From Melastoma dodecandrum (lineage: Eukaryota; Streptophyta; Magnoliopsida; Myrtales; Melastomataceae): a stretch of DNA of 64,000 nt. A model generated the notes under the pieces. That model did no database searches and was not told the DNA's origin. It worked only from the letters and a program-made list of their open reading frames with translations. The DNA is taken from contig JARUPY010000085.1 in the NCBI GenBank assembly GCA_029817715.1, positions 5,456,001 through 5,520,000 of the forward strand. The letters are read 5' to 3'. Each line of letters opens with the position of its first letter. Position 1 is the stretch's first letter. A program made the translations under genes and the position numbers. Positions 10,844 to 23,089 of this stretch are shown here, in pieces.

Positions 10844-11176
10844 GTCAGTGGCGACTCCGTTTAGGTCATCTAGGTTAAACAACAACAACATTTTCTTACG
10901 GAGCCATCATGGATGAGGGACTGACGACACGAGCCGCTCCCGATTCCTCCCGAAAGTTCCTCCTTCGGATCATGCTCCGCCTTTCGCCTACCGCCTCTTA
11001 GGAAAACAGAGACGGTCGGCGAGGGCCCGAGCAGGCCCAGTTAGGAACCCAGGGAGGGATCACCCAATTCCCTTCTGCAGCGTCCGACGCTCGAGTCGCG
11101 GCGTCGACCAGTTGGGCCTTGGGGAGCGTTCCCGGATCCTCGTGTCGTTCGAACCGCCTCGCGCGTACATCCCGGA

Positions 11177-11195
11177 TGGCGACTCCGCTGGGGAC
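11177..11195 (+). other. Primer-binding site of copy B, complementary to tRNA-Arg
   Basis: TGGCGACTCCGCTGGGGAC follows the LTR after a 7-bp spacer. It is complementary, with one mismatch, to the 3' end of plant tRNA-Arg(ACG) plus CCA as I recall that tRNA. A tRNA-Arg primer is a known trait of Ogre elements. The same site appears on the minus strand at 39924-39941. Confidence 0.8.
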
Positions 11196-11852
11196 ATACA
11201 TGTGGATTCTTTTCGAACGCTCTTACATTTTTAATCCACATGCAGAGAGGAGTTCTTGTTTGCGCATGTACTTGCTTGGCTCGGTGCCTTTTGTTTGGTC
11301 TCATGGTTGTGTTCGTTTACTGCTTTCCTAGGCATATCTAGGTGTGCCCGAACCCGGGGCTAGGATTTTTAGGGGGGTCACCGAAAGGCTCAGCCTGCTG
11401 CTATTTGCGGTATGGTTTTTGGCCGGGGCCCCGCCTCCCTCAGTCCGAGGGAGGTTTAGAAGCCTTCATCCGAGAGTCTAGTATTGTTTGTTCACTACAG
11501 GTACCAGACGCGGCATATGCATTTATTTGTTACTAAGTGACTGCTACCTGTGCAGGGACAGGTCTTGTATGCGATAAATTGTAAGAACTAATTTTGTTCA
11601 TTTTTGCAGCGGTTTGGGTTGGTTGCGGGGGTTTTCTCAATCCCTTTACTCCCCATTTCCCTTATTACGTTCATTTTCATTCATTCTGCATAAGTGTCTG
11701 CTGATTAATAATTGATGCATCAACACATCTATATTTGTTCAATGTCATTACTTTTCAAACGTAAATAACTCGCGTGCGAATTCGCATCATATTAGGATTT
11801 GGATTGGATTGTTGTTACAATTGAATGAAATCTAAGCTTGTAGGTTGATCTC
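11196..11852 (+). other. Copy B leader between primer site and ORF1
   Basis: Untranslated leader of about 650 bp with no supported gene. Part of it (about 11196-11540) is repeated in reverse at about 39590-39923 inside the palindromic element, with many substitutions. Confidence 0.75.
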
Positions 11853-13028
11853 ATGGAATCAATAGCCCTACGCAAGGGGGTTCCATCTACGGATTTGCTT
11901 CGACGGTGGCTCGATGTCCTCAGACCCTCAGAAAGAGAGTTCGTACAACAAAAGCTTGGAGGGCTCTTTCACCTCATCCGCATGGAAGTCGACTGGTTCC
12001 TTCTTCAGCATCTCGTCGCTCGCTGGGATCCCGAGAGCTACACCTTCAGATTTGGCACTTTAGAACTGGCGCCGACTTACGAAGAATATGGGGACCTCTC
12101 TGCACTACCTCCTCACTCAGGAATCCTCCCCCTACCTTACGATGACAAGCCGAGGAACTACATTGCTCGTCTCCTTCAAATCTCACCAGCAGTGGTACCT
12201 AACTTGTTTACCGTGGAAGGACATATCAACGTCAACTAGCTCTTCGAGTTAGGCAACACACCGTATGAGCCACACATGGGAGACGGTCAAGGATCAGCAA
12301 GGGCCTTTATCCTCTTGTTCACAGGGACGATACTCTACCCATACAGTGAGGCATTGCTCAACAAGCGAACAGTCTACCTGACAAAAGCAATCATCGAAGG
12401 AAGACCTTTTCTTCCCAACCTGGTCGGCGAAACAAATTACAGCCTTACCCGAATTGCGCGCAGAGCCAGAGAGGGGGTGCAGAATCACAAGTTCACCTTC
12501 AGCCCGACACTACTCCAGGCATGGTTCTACATCCACATCGGCATCACCGGAGAATCATTCAGACGAGAACAATTTCCAGATTTGCTCGACCGCATATCAG
12601 GATGTGCTCGCCTTCCTACTCGTACCTTTGCTGGTGTCCGAGCTCTCTTCCGCTCTCTGGAGCCTGAGGACTTCTATCCGATGGCCAAATGCTTCGACGT
12701 GGACTGGGCTATCATAAGCTCCCTAGATGGAGATTACATCCCGATCGTTGGGATCACCGGGACGTCCTACTACTGTCCAGCACGGGTCATGCACCAGTTC
12801 GGAGGACTTCCGCGGATCAGAGCAGCACCAACTAAACCATTTGATCCAATCGACCTAGATAACCCACCACCGATGGGCGTAATTCGACGAGCAACGACAC
12901 ACTTCGCACGCGTGTGGATGACTCTCATAGAGAAAGAGTTCGACCTTCCCCCAAAACATAAGAAGGACATCGACGCCCAATCAGCCCATTTCCAAAAGAA
13001 GCGCATTACTCCTTGGGATCGCATTTGA
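11853..13028 (+). pseudogene. Ogre ORF1 (upstream of gag) with one in-frame stop
   Basis: The frame opens at ATG 11853 and is interrupted by TAG at 12237-12239. It then continues in the same frame to the TGA at 13026-13028, giving 391 sense-length codons in all. An extra ORF of unknown function before gag is typical of Ogre elements. Visible features are an N-terminal segment rich in Trp and Leu (LLRRWLDVL, WFLLQHLVARWDP) followed by TFRFGTLELAPTYEEY. This resembles the plant mobile domain found in some transposon-derived proteins, by recollection only. One nonsense change from a tryptophan codon would explain the stop. Confidence 0.7.
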
Positions 13029-13327
13029 AGATCGACTCTATCATAACGGACTTGAAATCTCATTTCATCAAACTTTTTAATACTCTTTGTAATAAACTTT
13101 AGCTTAAACGTCGTGTTGCTAACTTGTTTTCTCTCTCTTGGATTGTGTTCATTGTAATTACAATCCAATCCTTGCATTAGACATAATCATGCATCACCAC
13201 ATATCATGCGTCCAAAATGAACTCACAATTGAGGCTGATTCAACTCTCATTTCGATTTTCTCGCCAAGGTACCAAAATTAATCTCCCGAGGACACGTCCG
13301 TTCGAGCTGCGAAGCCGGACGATACGC
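13029..13327 (+). other. Spacer between ORF1 and gag, copy B
   Basis: A short noncoding stretch between ORF1 and the likely gag start at ATG 13328. I see no gene or strong structure in it. Confidence 0.6.
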
Positions 13328-16300
13328 ATGGCAAGCTCAGGAGTTTCCTCAACCCATATGACGACGTCCAACATAGGATCAACCGCAGCGATTGCTACTC
13401 CAACTCCCCCCGTCGTTATGCCTTCATCAACGGCAGTACCCGTGGTTTCCTTGGAAACTTTTCCACCGCTGTCTTCCTAAGCCACGGTCTTCACCATCGG
13501 GCGATCATCAGGAGGAAATGCGTCTTCGACATATATCCCACCGATGACTTTCTCCGCACCAGCTATACCAAGATCAACGGTGCCAATCGCTGCGTCATCT
13601 CCTCCTGCACCACCAGCACCGGCCCAAAGTGCCGACGACAATTCCTTGGGAAACAAAGTCGAGTCACTCACCGCAGAGTTGTCATCTTTGAAGACGATGA
13701 TGACTGAGCTACTCCAACGACAGACTGCAGCCATACCTGCTCCTGTTGTCACCCAAAACCCCCATCTTCCCCCTGTTATGCCTGGATCTACCACATCTTC
13801 AATGCCACCTTACTACCCACATTTTCAGCCAAGTCTAATCGCTTCATCAAGCCTTCCAACCCCCTATAACCATGCCATCTCCGGATCCGCTATCTCCGCA
13901 AGTATAGCACCCTTCTATAACCCATACATGCGTGGGCCGCCTTTTCCTTCAACCACAACACCACCATACCTTCCACCATACTACCCTCAACCATCCGTAC
14001 CAGGGCCAACTCCCTATCAATCAGCACCACTTGGGCCATCGCCCTATTTTTCTGTCGCCCCTACAATAGCCAGCTTCGGGATCCCGATACCGATCACACC
14101 GCCCTCGGCAGCGCATGCAGACCCGACCGTGCCAAACTTAAGAAACCGTAACGCGGCTATCGTGAATGAACTATTTGGCGAACAGCAGCAGGCCGACGCT
14201 TTCGAGACAAGACTCGAGGCTAAGATTGCCTCTATGCAAGAAGAGGAGGCGCGTCGTATGGCGAGGATGGAAGAGCGCCTCAACGCCATTCAGGGACAAC
14301 GAGGTCACAACTGGGAGTATGCCAACTACCATGTCCCACAAATTCAAGTCCCGCCGAAGTTTAAAATGCCTGAATTTGAGAAGTTCCGTGGAAACGGCTG
14401 CCCGGAATTACATCTAAAACACTTCTGCCACAAGATGGCTGTGTACCCGGTGGATGATAAGTTTCGCATCGCCATGTTTCAGGAGAGTTTAGCGAAGTCG
14501 GCGCTGCACTGGTATTACACCAAGGATGTGAACCAGTACGCGACATTCAGGGAGTTGGCTCTTGACTTTCTCAATTACTACAGTTTCAATGTCGAAATGG
14601 CACCCACGATATCAGACTTGCGGAAGTTGAAAAGGTACCGCTCTGAGGACATCAAACAATTTGCTTATCGGTTCAGGGAGATGGCCTCGCAGATTAAGCC
14701 AGCTTTAAAAGAAAAGGAGTTGATAGACGAGTTTTTCCAACTTCTCCCGCGCGAGTACCTACCTTACATGATTGGCCAGACCATCACAACCTTTGCCCAA
14801 GCGGTCATTAATGCAGATAAACTCGATGTGGTGAACCGAGAAGGACTGATTCCCTCCCCTTCAGTAAAGCCGGTCGTCAAACCAAAGCCCAAGGAGCTCG
14901 TCGCGGCTGCAGAGCACAATAAGGCAATGGCATCGCCGACTTCATATGCACCGAGGACCTACGCTGTCGCTACCATTAGACCGCCTGTGCCTATGGTGGC
15001 CAATCCTAGACCGCCCGCTCCTGTGATGATGCGCCAGCAGCCAAAGCCTGCACAACAAGAACGTCCCCGACGCAGATTGGAGGACCTGGTTCCGACCCCC
15101 GATCCATTAGATGTCATGTTTACCCGGCTGAGAGGCATGGGCTTCATCTCACCCGTGGACCCCAAACCGACCAAACCCTTCTTCTTTTGGCTACAACCCC
15201 AAGGCAAGTTGTCAATATCACTCTGGAGCACTGGGGCACGACACCAAGGATTGTATCGCGCTCAAATTCAAAATTCAGAACTTGTTGGATGACGGCGTTA
15301 TTACGTTCGCGACACCGGCTACGACTCCAAATGTCATGAGCAACCCATTGCCCGCGCACGTCAATTATGTCGGGACAAATCCCTTCGCACCGCTGGTTGA
15401 TCATGAAGAGGAGGTGCATTTACATGAAGTGGAGCAGGAGATCACTGAATGCGGCAATGTAGCGGAGCTCAATAGGGGACGAGGCTGGAGACGCCGACCC
15501 CGCATGCGCACTCACTACATACCACCCAATGTGGCTATACCCCTGAACCTTATGCCGACATATATTAGACAAGCCAAGAAGCAAAAGGAGTCTGATATTA
15601 AGAAGGTGGATGATATAGAGGTCAAGACGGGTGAGTTCGAAGGGGAAGAATATATCAACATGATCGAGACCAATCGTGGTCGAGGACGAGGACGAGGACG
15701 AGGCCGTGGACGTGGACGTGGATCCTACGGAGGAGATACACACCCTTTACAGATGCATGCCGCTATACCGGACATTTTCCCCCAAGTACTCCCTCGAGCA
15801 CCATATGTCTACATCCCATTGGGTCCAGCGCAACCGGAAATGCCGCCTCAAGCACTTGCACCGATACAGATGGAACCAAGGAGTCCAGTTGTCATTGGTC
15901 CAAGTGGCATGACACCCAGCCCAGAAGTCGAGCTCATCACCCGTTCGGGCAGAGTGGTGCCGGCTCCAGAGCCTCAACAACAGCCTGAGTCTTCAAAGCC
16001 CAAGGGGCCGTCGAATGAGCAAATTCGCAAGGTGATCTACTCGGTGAAAGAAAGCGACTACAACATTGTGGAGCAGCTAAAGAAGCAACCCGCCCATATC
16101 TCTCTTTTCGACTTGATCCATTCTTCTGACAAACACAGGGAGATGTTGGAGAAATTTCTGGCCGAAGTACACGTACCGGAAGAGATTGAGGTCAACGCGC
16201 TGGACTCGTACATGAACGGCATGCTGGCAAACAATGCTATCACCTTCTCGGAAGATGACCTCCCGGAAGGAGGGCGGGACCACAACGGCGCTTTGTTCAT

Positions 16301-17150
16301 CACGCTCAAATGTCGCGATACTATTGTTTCCAAGGTGCTCATCGACGGAGGGTCCGGAGTCAACATCATCCCACTCGATGTGGCTCATAAGCTCGGTATC
16401 AACATCGAGAAACTCCCACCTTCCAGCTTGACCATTCGAGCTTTTGACGGCGCAAAACGTCAGGCCCACGGCGAGGTGACTCTAGAGATTAAAGTGGGGC
16501 CCACTCTCTTCTCCTCCGCATTCCAAATCCTTGAGACCGCCGGATCCTTCAACATGCTGCTAGGACGTCCGTGGATCCATCAAGCCGGGGCAATCCCTTC
16601 GACTTTGCACCAGATGGTCCGTTTTCCTTCAGATGGCAAGCTCATCACAGTCAAAGGGGAGTGTACCATGGAGTTGTGCCATGAAATTGACATGCCTTAC
16701 GTCGGAGAACCAGCTGGCGAACCATCGACGGCTCAAGCGTTCGAGATGGTGAACATGGTCAGGAGGGACTTCAGGTCAGATCCCCTAATGGGTCGGGGCA
16801 ACCGCAGCGCTGCTCGACAGTTCATCAGATTCGGGTACCGGCCTGGTCAAGGACTCGGAGCTCAAGGGCAGGGCATCCGACATCCGATCGACATACCTAC
16901 CCAGTTGGGGACACGCGCTCTCGGATCCAATGGTAATGAACCACGGAGGCCTAAGATAACAATCCAGGACATGCGCACTGGCGGCAAGTCAGCCATCCCT
17001 TTTGTTCGTTCGTCAGCAACGACAATGGAAGGTGAGATCCTCTCCGAGCAGGTGGAGGGTTTGAAGATTGAGGCACAAGAGCCCGAAGAAGAAATCAACA
17101 TGATGGAAGCGTCGAACCCGGCTGAGTCAGACATGCTGCTCGAAGGGTGA
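13328..17150 (+). pseudogene. Copy B gag-protease (one stop and one frameshift)
   Basis: The likely start is ATG 13328 (MASSGV), in frame with the longer downstream ORF that opens at 13544. An in-frame TAA at 13478-13480 separates them. A proline-rich N-terminal part is followed by a retrotransposon gag domain near 14340-14830 (MPEFEKFRG, LHWYYTKD, DEFFQLLPREY). An extra A in the run at 15173-15175, relative to copy A, shifts the frame just before the zinc knuckle. The correct frame resumes from 15282, and this copy keeps the first zinc-knuckle cysteine. An Arg-Gly run, a retropepsin (IDGGSG, LLGRPW) and a G-patch follow, ending at TGA 17148-17150. Confidence 0.88.
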
Positions 17151-17463
17151 ACCTTTCCAACTTTACTTTTTGCACTTAGAATAATCGAGTCTAGAATAAT
17201 TTACCTTGCTACATTCTGGTCGCGGACTAGCAAGGTTGTCCGTATGTAACGTGACTCGAGTTAGTGTCTGTGGGATCGGGACGCTGATGTTAATGGGCGA
17301 ATCTGAGGAAACAACGAGGGCCCCGCTGAGGACTGATCCCACAATGTTTTAATGTTTTATTCTATTTTGGAACGCTTGACTTACCATAGTTGCACATAGT
17401 ATAATAATTCAAATTTCATGCAATTCAGCTACAAGCACGATCTTGACTTGTTCTTACATGTAG
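17147..17463 (+). other. Candidate intron between protease and RT, copy B
   Basis: This is the same 317-bp segment as in copy A, with GT at 17147-17148 and TACATGTAG ending at 17463. Its removal eliminates the TGA and puts gag-pro in frame with pol (17465 and 17510 are in the same phase). The retained length and both splice dinucleotides are conserved in the two copies. Confidence 0.62.
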
Positions 17464-20400
17464 GAACGGCGCTTCAGACGAACCTGAAAATACCCCAGAA
17501 CACGACGAAGTGATCATAGATAACCCAAGATCCCTCGATGGCTACCACGGTCTCGAGCTAGGTCTCCAACGACATGAAGAACCAAAGGAGATAACATTAC
17601 AAGAACCCAAAACAATCAACATCGGAACGGATGATGAGCCCAAAGAGCTACACATCGGTGCTGATCTCCCAACAGATGAGGCCAAGAGCATCGTCAACCT
17701 ACTCAGGGAGTTTTCAGATATCTTCGCTTGGACGTATGCGGATATGCCAGGTCTAGACCCGGAGATAGTGGAGCACAAAATCCCCATTGATCCACTAATC
17801 CGTCCCACTAAGCAGAAACAACGACGGTACTCGCCCGAGCTAGCTCTTGCGATCAAGGAAGAACTCGACAAACTCCTCAAGGTCAACTTCATCGAGGTAG
17901 CCAATTACCCACAATGGGTCGCCAACATCGTCCCCGTCATCAAGAAAAACGGGAAGGTCCGAGTCTGCATCGATTACCGTGACCTTAACAAAGCGAGTCC
18001 CAAAGACGACTTCCCTCTGCCACACATCGACTTGCTTGTGGACAATACTGCTGGTTTTAACAGGTTTTCTTTCATGGATGGTTTCTCCGGGTACAACCAA
18101 ATACGTATGGCTGAAGAAGACAAGGAGAAAACGACTTTCACAACACCCTGGGGCACATTTTGCTATCGGGTCATGCCTTTCGGACTCAAGAACGCTGGGG
18201 CAACTTATCAACGCGCAATGGTGGTCCTCTTCCATGACATGATGCACCGAGAAATCGAAGTCTACGTCGACGATATGATCGCAAAATCCAGAGCGGAAGA
18301 ATACCACACTGTTGTTCTCCGCAAGCTATTCGAACGACTTCGCAAGTACAAGCTTCGTCTCAATCCGGCCAAGTGCGTCTTCGGGGCGACATCAGGCAAA
18401 CTTCTAGGGTTCGTTGTCAGCAGCAAAGGTATCGAAATCGACCCCGACAAAATCAAGGCAATTCGCGATCTCTCAGCACCAAAGTCAGTTAAGGAGATTC
18501 GGGGCTTCATGGGTCGCGTCAACTACATTGGAAGGTTCATCTCTAACTTGGCAGATACATGTAAACCCCTCTTCAAGAAACTAAGGAAAGATGTAAAATT
18601 TGAGTGGGACGACGACTGTAAAACCGCGTTCGAGCAGATAAAGGCTTATCTAACAGGACCGCCCGTCCTCATCCCGCCAAAGCCGGGGCACCCTCTCACG
18701 CTCTACCTCACAGTTCGAGAAGAGTCATTCGGAGCCATGCTTGCCCAACAGCTGCCAGGCGCCAAGGAACATGCAATTTACTACTTGAGCAAGAAATTCA
18801 CTGATTGCGAGTCCCGGTACACTATGTCAGAACGTACCTGTTGCGCACTCGTTTGGGTGCTACACCGACTTCGACAGTACACTCTCCACTATGAGATCTT
18901 ACTAGTATCCGAAAATGATCCCCTCAAGTATCTCTTTGACAAACCAACACTGATAGGAAGAATCTCCAAGTGGCAGTTGCAGCTAGCTGAATTCGACATC
19001 AGATTCCACTCAACTAAGTCAATCAAAGGTAGAACAATCGCTGATCACATTGCGGAATATCCAGGGACAGATAATTCTCCTTTGGAAATCAAATTACCAG
19101 ACGAAAACATTTTCCTCACCGAGTCGCAGCAAAGGTGGACAATGTATTTCGACGGTGCAGTCAACTCTTCTGGTTCAGGTATTGGAGCGGTAGTGATATC
19201 CCCAGACGGACAATATTATCCAACAGCTGCAAAAGTCACTTTCCCTTGCACAAACAACATTGTTGAATATGAAGCATGCATCCTCGGCCTATTACGTGCA
19301 CTCGATATGCGAGTCCGATTTCTTGACGTTCATGGAGATTCGGCACTCATTATCTCCCAAACAAACGGGGCATGGCGCACACGGGATCCAAAGATCATCC
19401 CATATCAGGACTACCTACAAACACTAGCCCGCCAATTCATTGATATCGAATTCAATTACCTCCCACGGGTAGATAATCGTTTCGCCGACGCTTTTGCTGT
19501 TCATGCATCAATGATTCCATTAGCAGGAGAAATGGACATAAAGCCTCTTCGCATCGACATCGCTGAAGACCCAAGTTGCATGCACGTTGAGCCTTGCCAA
19601 CCTGGGGATTCACCACCGTGGTTTGCAGAAATCAAAGCTTACCTAGAGACGAACACATTTCCCCAAGGTAGCACAGGAAAGGAACGCAAATTCATCCGGA
19701 GGATTGCAAGGAGCTACTTCTTCAATGCTGACATGCTCTACAAGAAGTCATTCACAACAGCCCTCATGCGGTGCGTTACCGAACAAGAAGCCCAGGCTAT
19801 CATCTTTGAAGTCCATGAAGGCGTTTGTGGACCACACATGAACGGTTATGCTCTCGCTCAGAAAATCATGCGTCAGGGATACTACTGGCTCACAATCGAG
19901 GCCGACTGCATCAAATACGTCAAAACCTGCCACAAATGCCAGATCTACTGCAACAAGGTGCATGTCCCTCCAACAAGGCTCTACCCACTGTTTGAACCGT
20001 GGCCGTTCTCAATGTGGGGTATGGACGTCATCGGACCAATTAATCCCAAGGCATCAAACGGACATCGATTCATACTGGTCGCCATCGACTACTTTACTAA
20101 ATGGATCGAAGCACAATCTTTCAAGGAAGTCACCGCGAATAACATTATACGTTTCATGCGGGCAAACATCATCACCAGATACGGAGTACCAGAGCTGCTC
20201 GTCACCGACAACGGCACAAACTTCAACGGCAACCAAATGAATACTCTATGTACTGAATTTCGAATCAAACACTTGAACTCTTCTCCATACCGTCCACAAA
20301 TGAACGGTGCAGTCGAAGCTGCCAACAAAAACATGAAAAGGATTCTTCAGAAGACGGCAATCACATATCGAGATTGGCACGAGAAGCTCCCTTTCGCATT

Positions 20401-20866
20401 ACTCGCTTACCGGACGACGATGCGCACTTCGACTGGGGCAACTCCCTTTGAAGTCGTCTATGGCACTCAAGCAGTCATTCCAGCAGAGGTCAAGCTGCCT
20501 AGTCTTCGGATCTCGTCCCAAAGCAACATGACCGAAGAAGAGAAGGTTAATCACCACCTCGCCCATCTCGACTTCATCGATGAGAGACGACTTGCTGCAA
20601 TCGACCACATGCAATGTTATCAACAACGCATGTCCAGGGCATTCAACAAAAAGGTCAAAGAGATCAAGTACAAGCCAGGAGACCTCGTCCTCAAACGGAT
20701 CCTTCCAAACGTCAAAGATCCTAGGGGAAAATTTGCTCCAAACTACGAGGGACCATTCGTCGTCAAACACGCTTTCTCAGGAGGAGCGACCATCCTAACA
20801 AAGATGGATGGAGGAGAACTGTCACAACCAATCAATGCGGACGCTCTCCGATGCTACTACACTTAA
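17464..20866 (+). CDS. Copy B pol: RT, RNase H, archaeal RNase H, integrase (intact)
   Basis: The frame is open from the candidate acceptor to TAA at 20866. It contains about 1118 codons from the GTG at 17510; there is no ATG at the start, which fits translation from a spliced gag-pro-pol message. Domains in order are: reverse transcriptase (VDYRDL-type block with CIDYRDL, MPFGLKNAG, YVDDM), RNase H (SERTCCALVW), archaeal RNase H (MYFDGAVNSSGSG), the HHCC integrase finger (HEGVCGPH, CHKCQ), the DDE core (GMDVIG, VTDNGTNF, NGAVEAANK) and a C-terminal domain (KPGDLVLKR). All catalytic motifs I can recognise are present. This is the only intact long ORF of the array. Confidence 0.93.
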
Positions 20867-23075
20867 ATGGTGTCAGGGTTCTGAATTAGCAGTATTCATG
20901 AAAAAAAAGGGAGAATCTTACAATTACTACCCTCTTCATCAAATTAAACGAGGTTACATGAGCTTATTTCGTTTACGTCCTTTGTCTCGTGGGCAGGTAC
21001 AAGAGCTCCTCACACGAATGGTACAAAAAATCCTGTGACGAAGGCAAGGGTGGCAGGGTGGTAAAGCTTCAAGCCAAAGGCTTGCGGCAGTTTCGTCAAT
21101 CCTTTGATTCCTTCGGACAAAGATGCAATGACGAAACCATACAAAAGGGGAGTACCAAAACTCTACTTCACCCTTTTTATCAATGAAGTTACATGAACAA
21201 ACTTCATTTTTACTCTAACGGAAACAAGTCACATGAACGTACTTGTTTTTCGCTATCTATTTGATAGGTACATGAGCTTCCTTACAAAATAGACATTGGG
21301 TAGGAGTAATCTTCGTTAATCCTTCGATTCCATCAACGGAGATGCAATGACGAAACAAAAAAAGGGGAAGTATCAAAGCTCTACTTCATCTTTCATATAA
21401 ACGGAGATACATGAGCAAACTTCATTCTTATTTTAAGATAAACAAGTTACATGAGCTTATTTGTTATCTGTCCTTTGCTTGGTGTAGGTACATGAGCATC
21501 CTCCATTATAGACAAAGGCGCGGGTGGTCGGGTGGAAAATTTCGAACCAAAGCTTCGGAGTTGCCTTTGTTGTCACCAAAGATGTTCAAATCGAAAGGAA
21601 GTATCATCTACACTACTCTCTAACAAGATTTCTTGTCATTTTCCAGACGGAGTCATACCTCCATTTCCCCAGCTGGGGTCGATTACGTACACCGCATTCC
21701 TCAACAAGAGTCGAATATACAAGCACATTCTTCCAGGATGACCACCGAGCTGTGTAGGCACATGGACATCCGCACAGTACGGTATATGACTGGGACATAA
21801 GAATGCGAACACCTTCCCCACGAAGCTTACACAGGAGTACCACCTTAGTATGACGTCTCCAAAGAGGTTTGCATACCTGAATCTATTCATTTCTTAAGCA
21901 TTTGCATGCCTATTTGCATACAATTCGAAAATATTTTTATTAAGAATGCTTCTGAGCGGAAGTGGAGAAGGCAAGCCCATTCCTAAACACCTACCCCAGA
22001 GTGATGAGTGCAAACACTATGAGGGTTCACATGTAAATGTCCGGGCGGACAACGAATCCTTTGACAAAAGATGCTCAAACCGGGATGAGATCGAGCATTT
22101 CTTCTCTACCCCAAACACAAAAGTTGACCATTGCTAACCCTTTTCGAGCCAAATTTGAAGTTTTTTTTGTATACACTACGCCCCCGAGTCTAAGGACCGC
22201 CTCACATTGAGGTAAATGGAGATCCTGTAGTAAGAAACCGGAAGCAATGGACCACAGAGGCGACACTTCCTAAAGGTCCAAGTGAAGAAGCACCATCAAC
22301 AAACATGAACAATTGAGATGTTTCCAAAGATAGTCGTCTTCATCAACACAACGAAAATCCCTAAAGAATCCAAAGCATCTCCAACAAAAGAAAAGAGGGC
22401 AAGACCACCAAAAAAAAAAAAGAGAAGAAAAAATAAAGGCAAAATTATCACAGTGATCAAAAGCAAAACACAACAAGCAAAAGAGCAAATTAAAGCACTA
22501 AGGCCGACTTGAACGGTCACAAAAGCAAAGGTGCTATCTCCCAGACAAAACGAGGAGAAGATTTCCCCAAAACATATAGATCGGTCATGTCTCCAACGGA
22601 ACATCTCAACGGACTTCCTGTCAGATAAATGGAGAATTCGCTTGGACGGTGGAACCTCTATGGTACAACAGCTTCCAATGAGATCCTTAGACTCATTTGT
22701 TCAAAATGACAAATTCAAAAAAGTTCTTATGCCGAAGCTACATTACAACCATATAGAGACTCCTTCGACTGGTACATGAGCATCCAAATCAAAGGAATTC
22801 TGAAGTCTAACCGAGATATATTTCAGAAAATGAAAAAAAAAATGATGAGTCGTGAGGGAAGCCATGAAGCCATTCTCCAATCTCACTCAGAAGCAGTTGT
22901 AACATGACATGCAAGTGCATCGTAATCATCATGTTTGATTACCTCTGTCTGCCTTTGTCGTTGCTAATGATCTTCTTGTTGAGCTCTCAGGATACGGGTG
23001 GTCAAGGACGATCCCCAAACATAATTTGAGGTATTATTGGTATCCTTGCGAGAAAATCTTCTCAGATTTCCTCTC
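20867..23075 (+). other. Copy B long 3' noncoding region with repeated stem-loops
   Basis: Counterpart of 5937-8144. The stem-loop series is kept. Some arms have changed: AAACGAGG pairs with TTTCGTTT at about 20945-20975 here but is broken in copy A, and the hairpin near 21486-21508 is broken by one base here but perfect in copy A. No gene is supported. A T-run and A-run length difference near 22410 accounts for part of the offset. Confidence 0.8.
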
Positions 23076-23089
23076 AAGGAGGGGCAAAC

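Larger units (their letters stand above)
8159..11169 (+). repeat. LTR A (3' LTR of copy A and 5' LTR of copy B), 3011 bp
   Basis: It begins TGTAATACCTC and ends GCGCGTACA, and matches 23090-26131 along its whole length. It is followed by a 7-bp spacer (TCCCGGA) and the primer-binding site. A 5'-terminal portion of about 250 bp precedes a TATA-like TATATAAAA. A GC-rich, proline-codon-like segment (8530-9700), a (TTA)n tract (about 9772-9815), paired hairpins (10443-10517) and AATAAA (10838-10843) follow. Near the right end a stretch present in the other LTRs (GCTAGGCCGGAAGG and neighbouring bases) is missing, probably deleted between two CGCGCGT repeats. Confidence 0.92.
11170..23089 (+). mobile_element. 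Tat/Ogre-type retrotransposon, copy B internal region
   Basis: This is a complete internal region with leader, ORF1, gag-pro, candidate intron, pol and long 3' noncoding region. Together with its two LTRs the element spans 8159-26131, about 18 kb, which is the large size typical of Ogre elements. It is defective: there is an in-frame stop in ORF1 and in the start of gag, and a one-base insertion in gag. Pol is intact. Confidence 0.93.
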
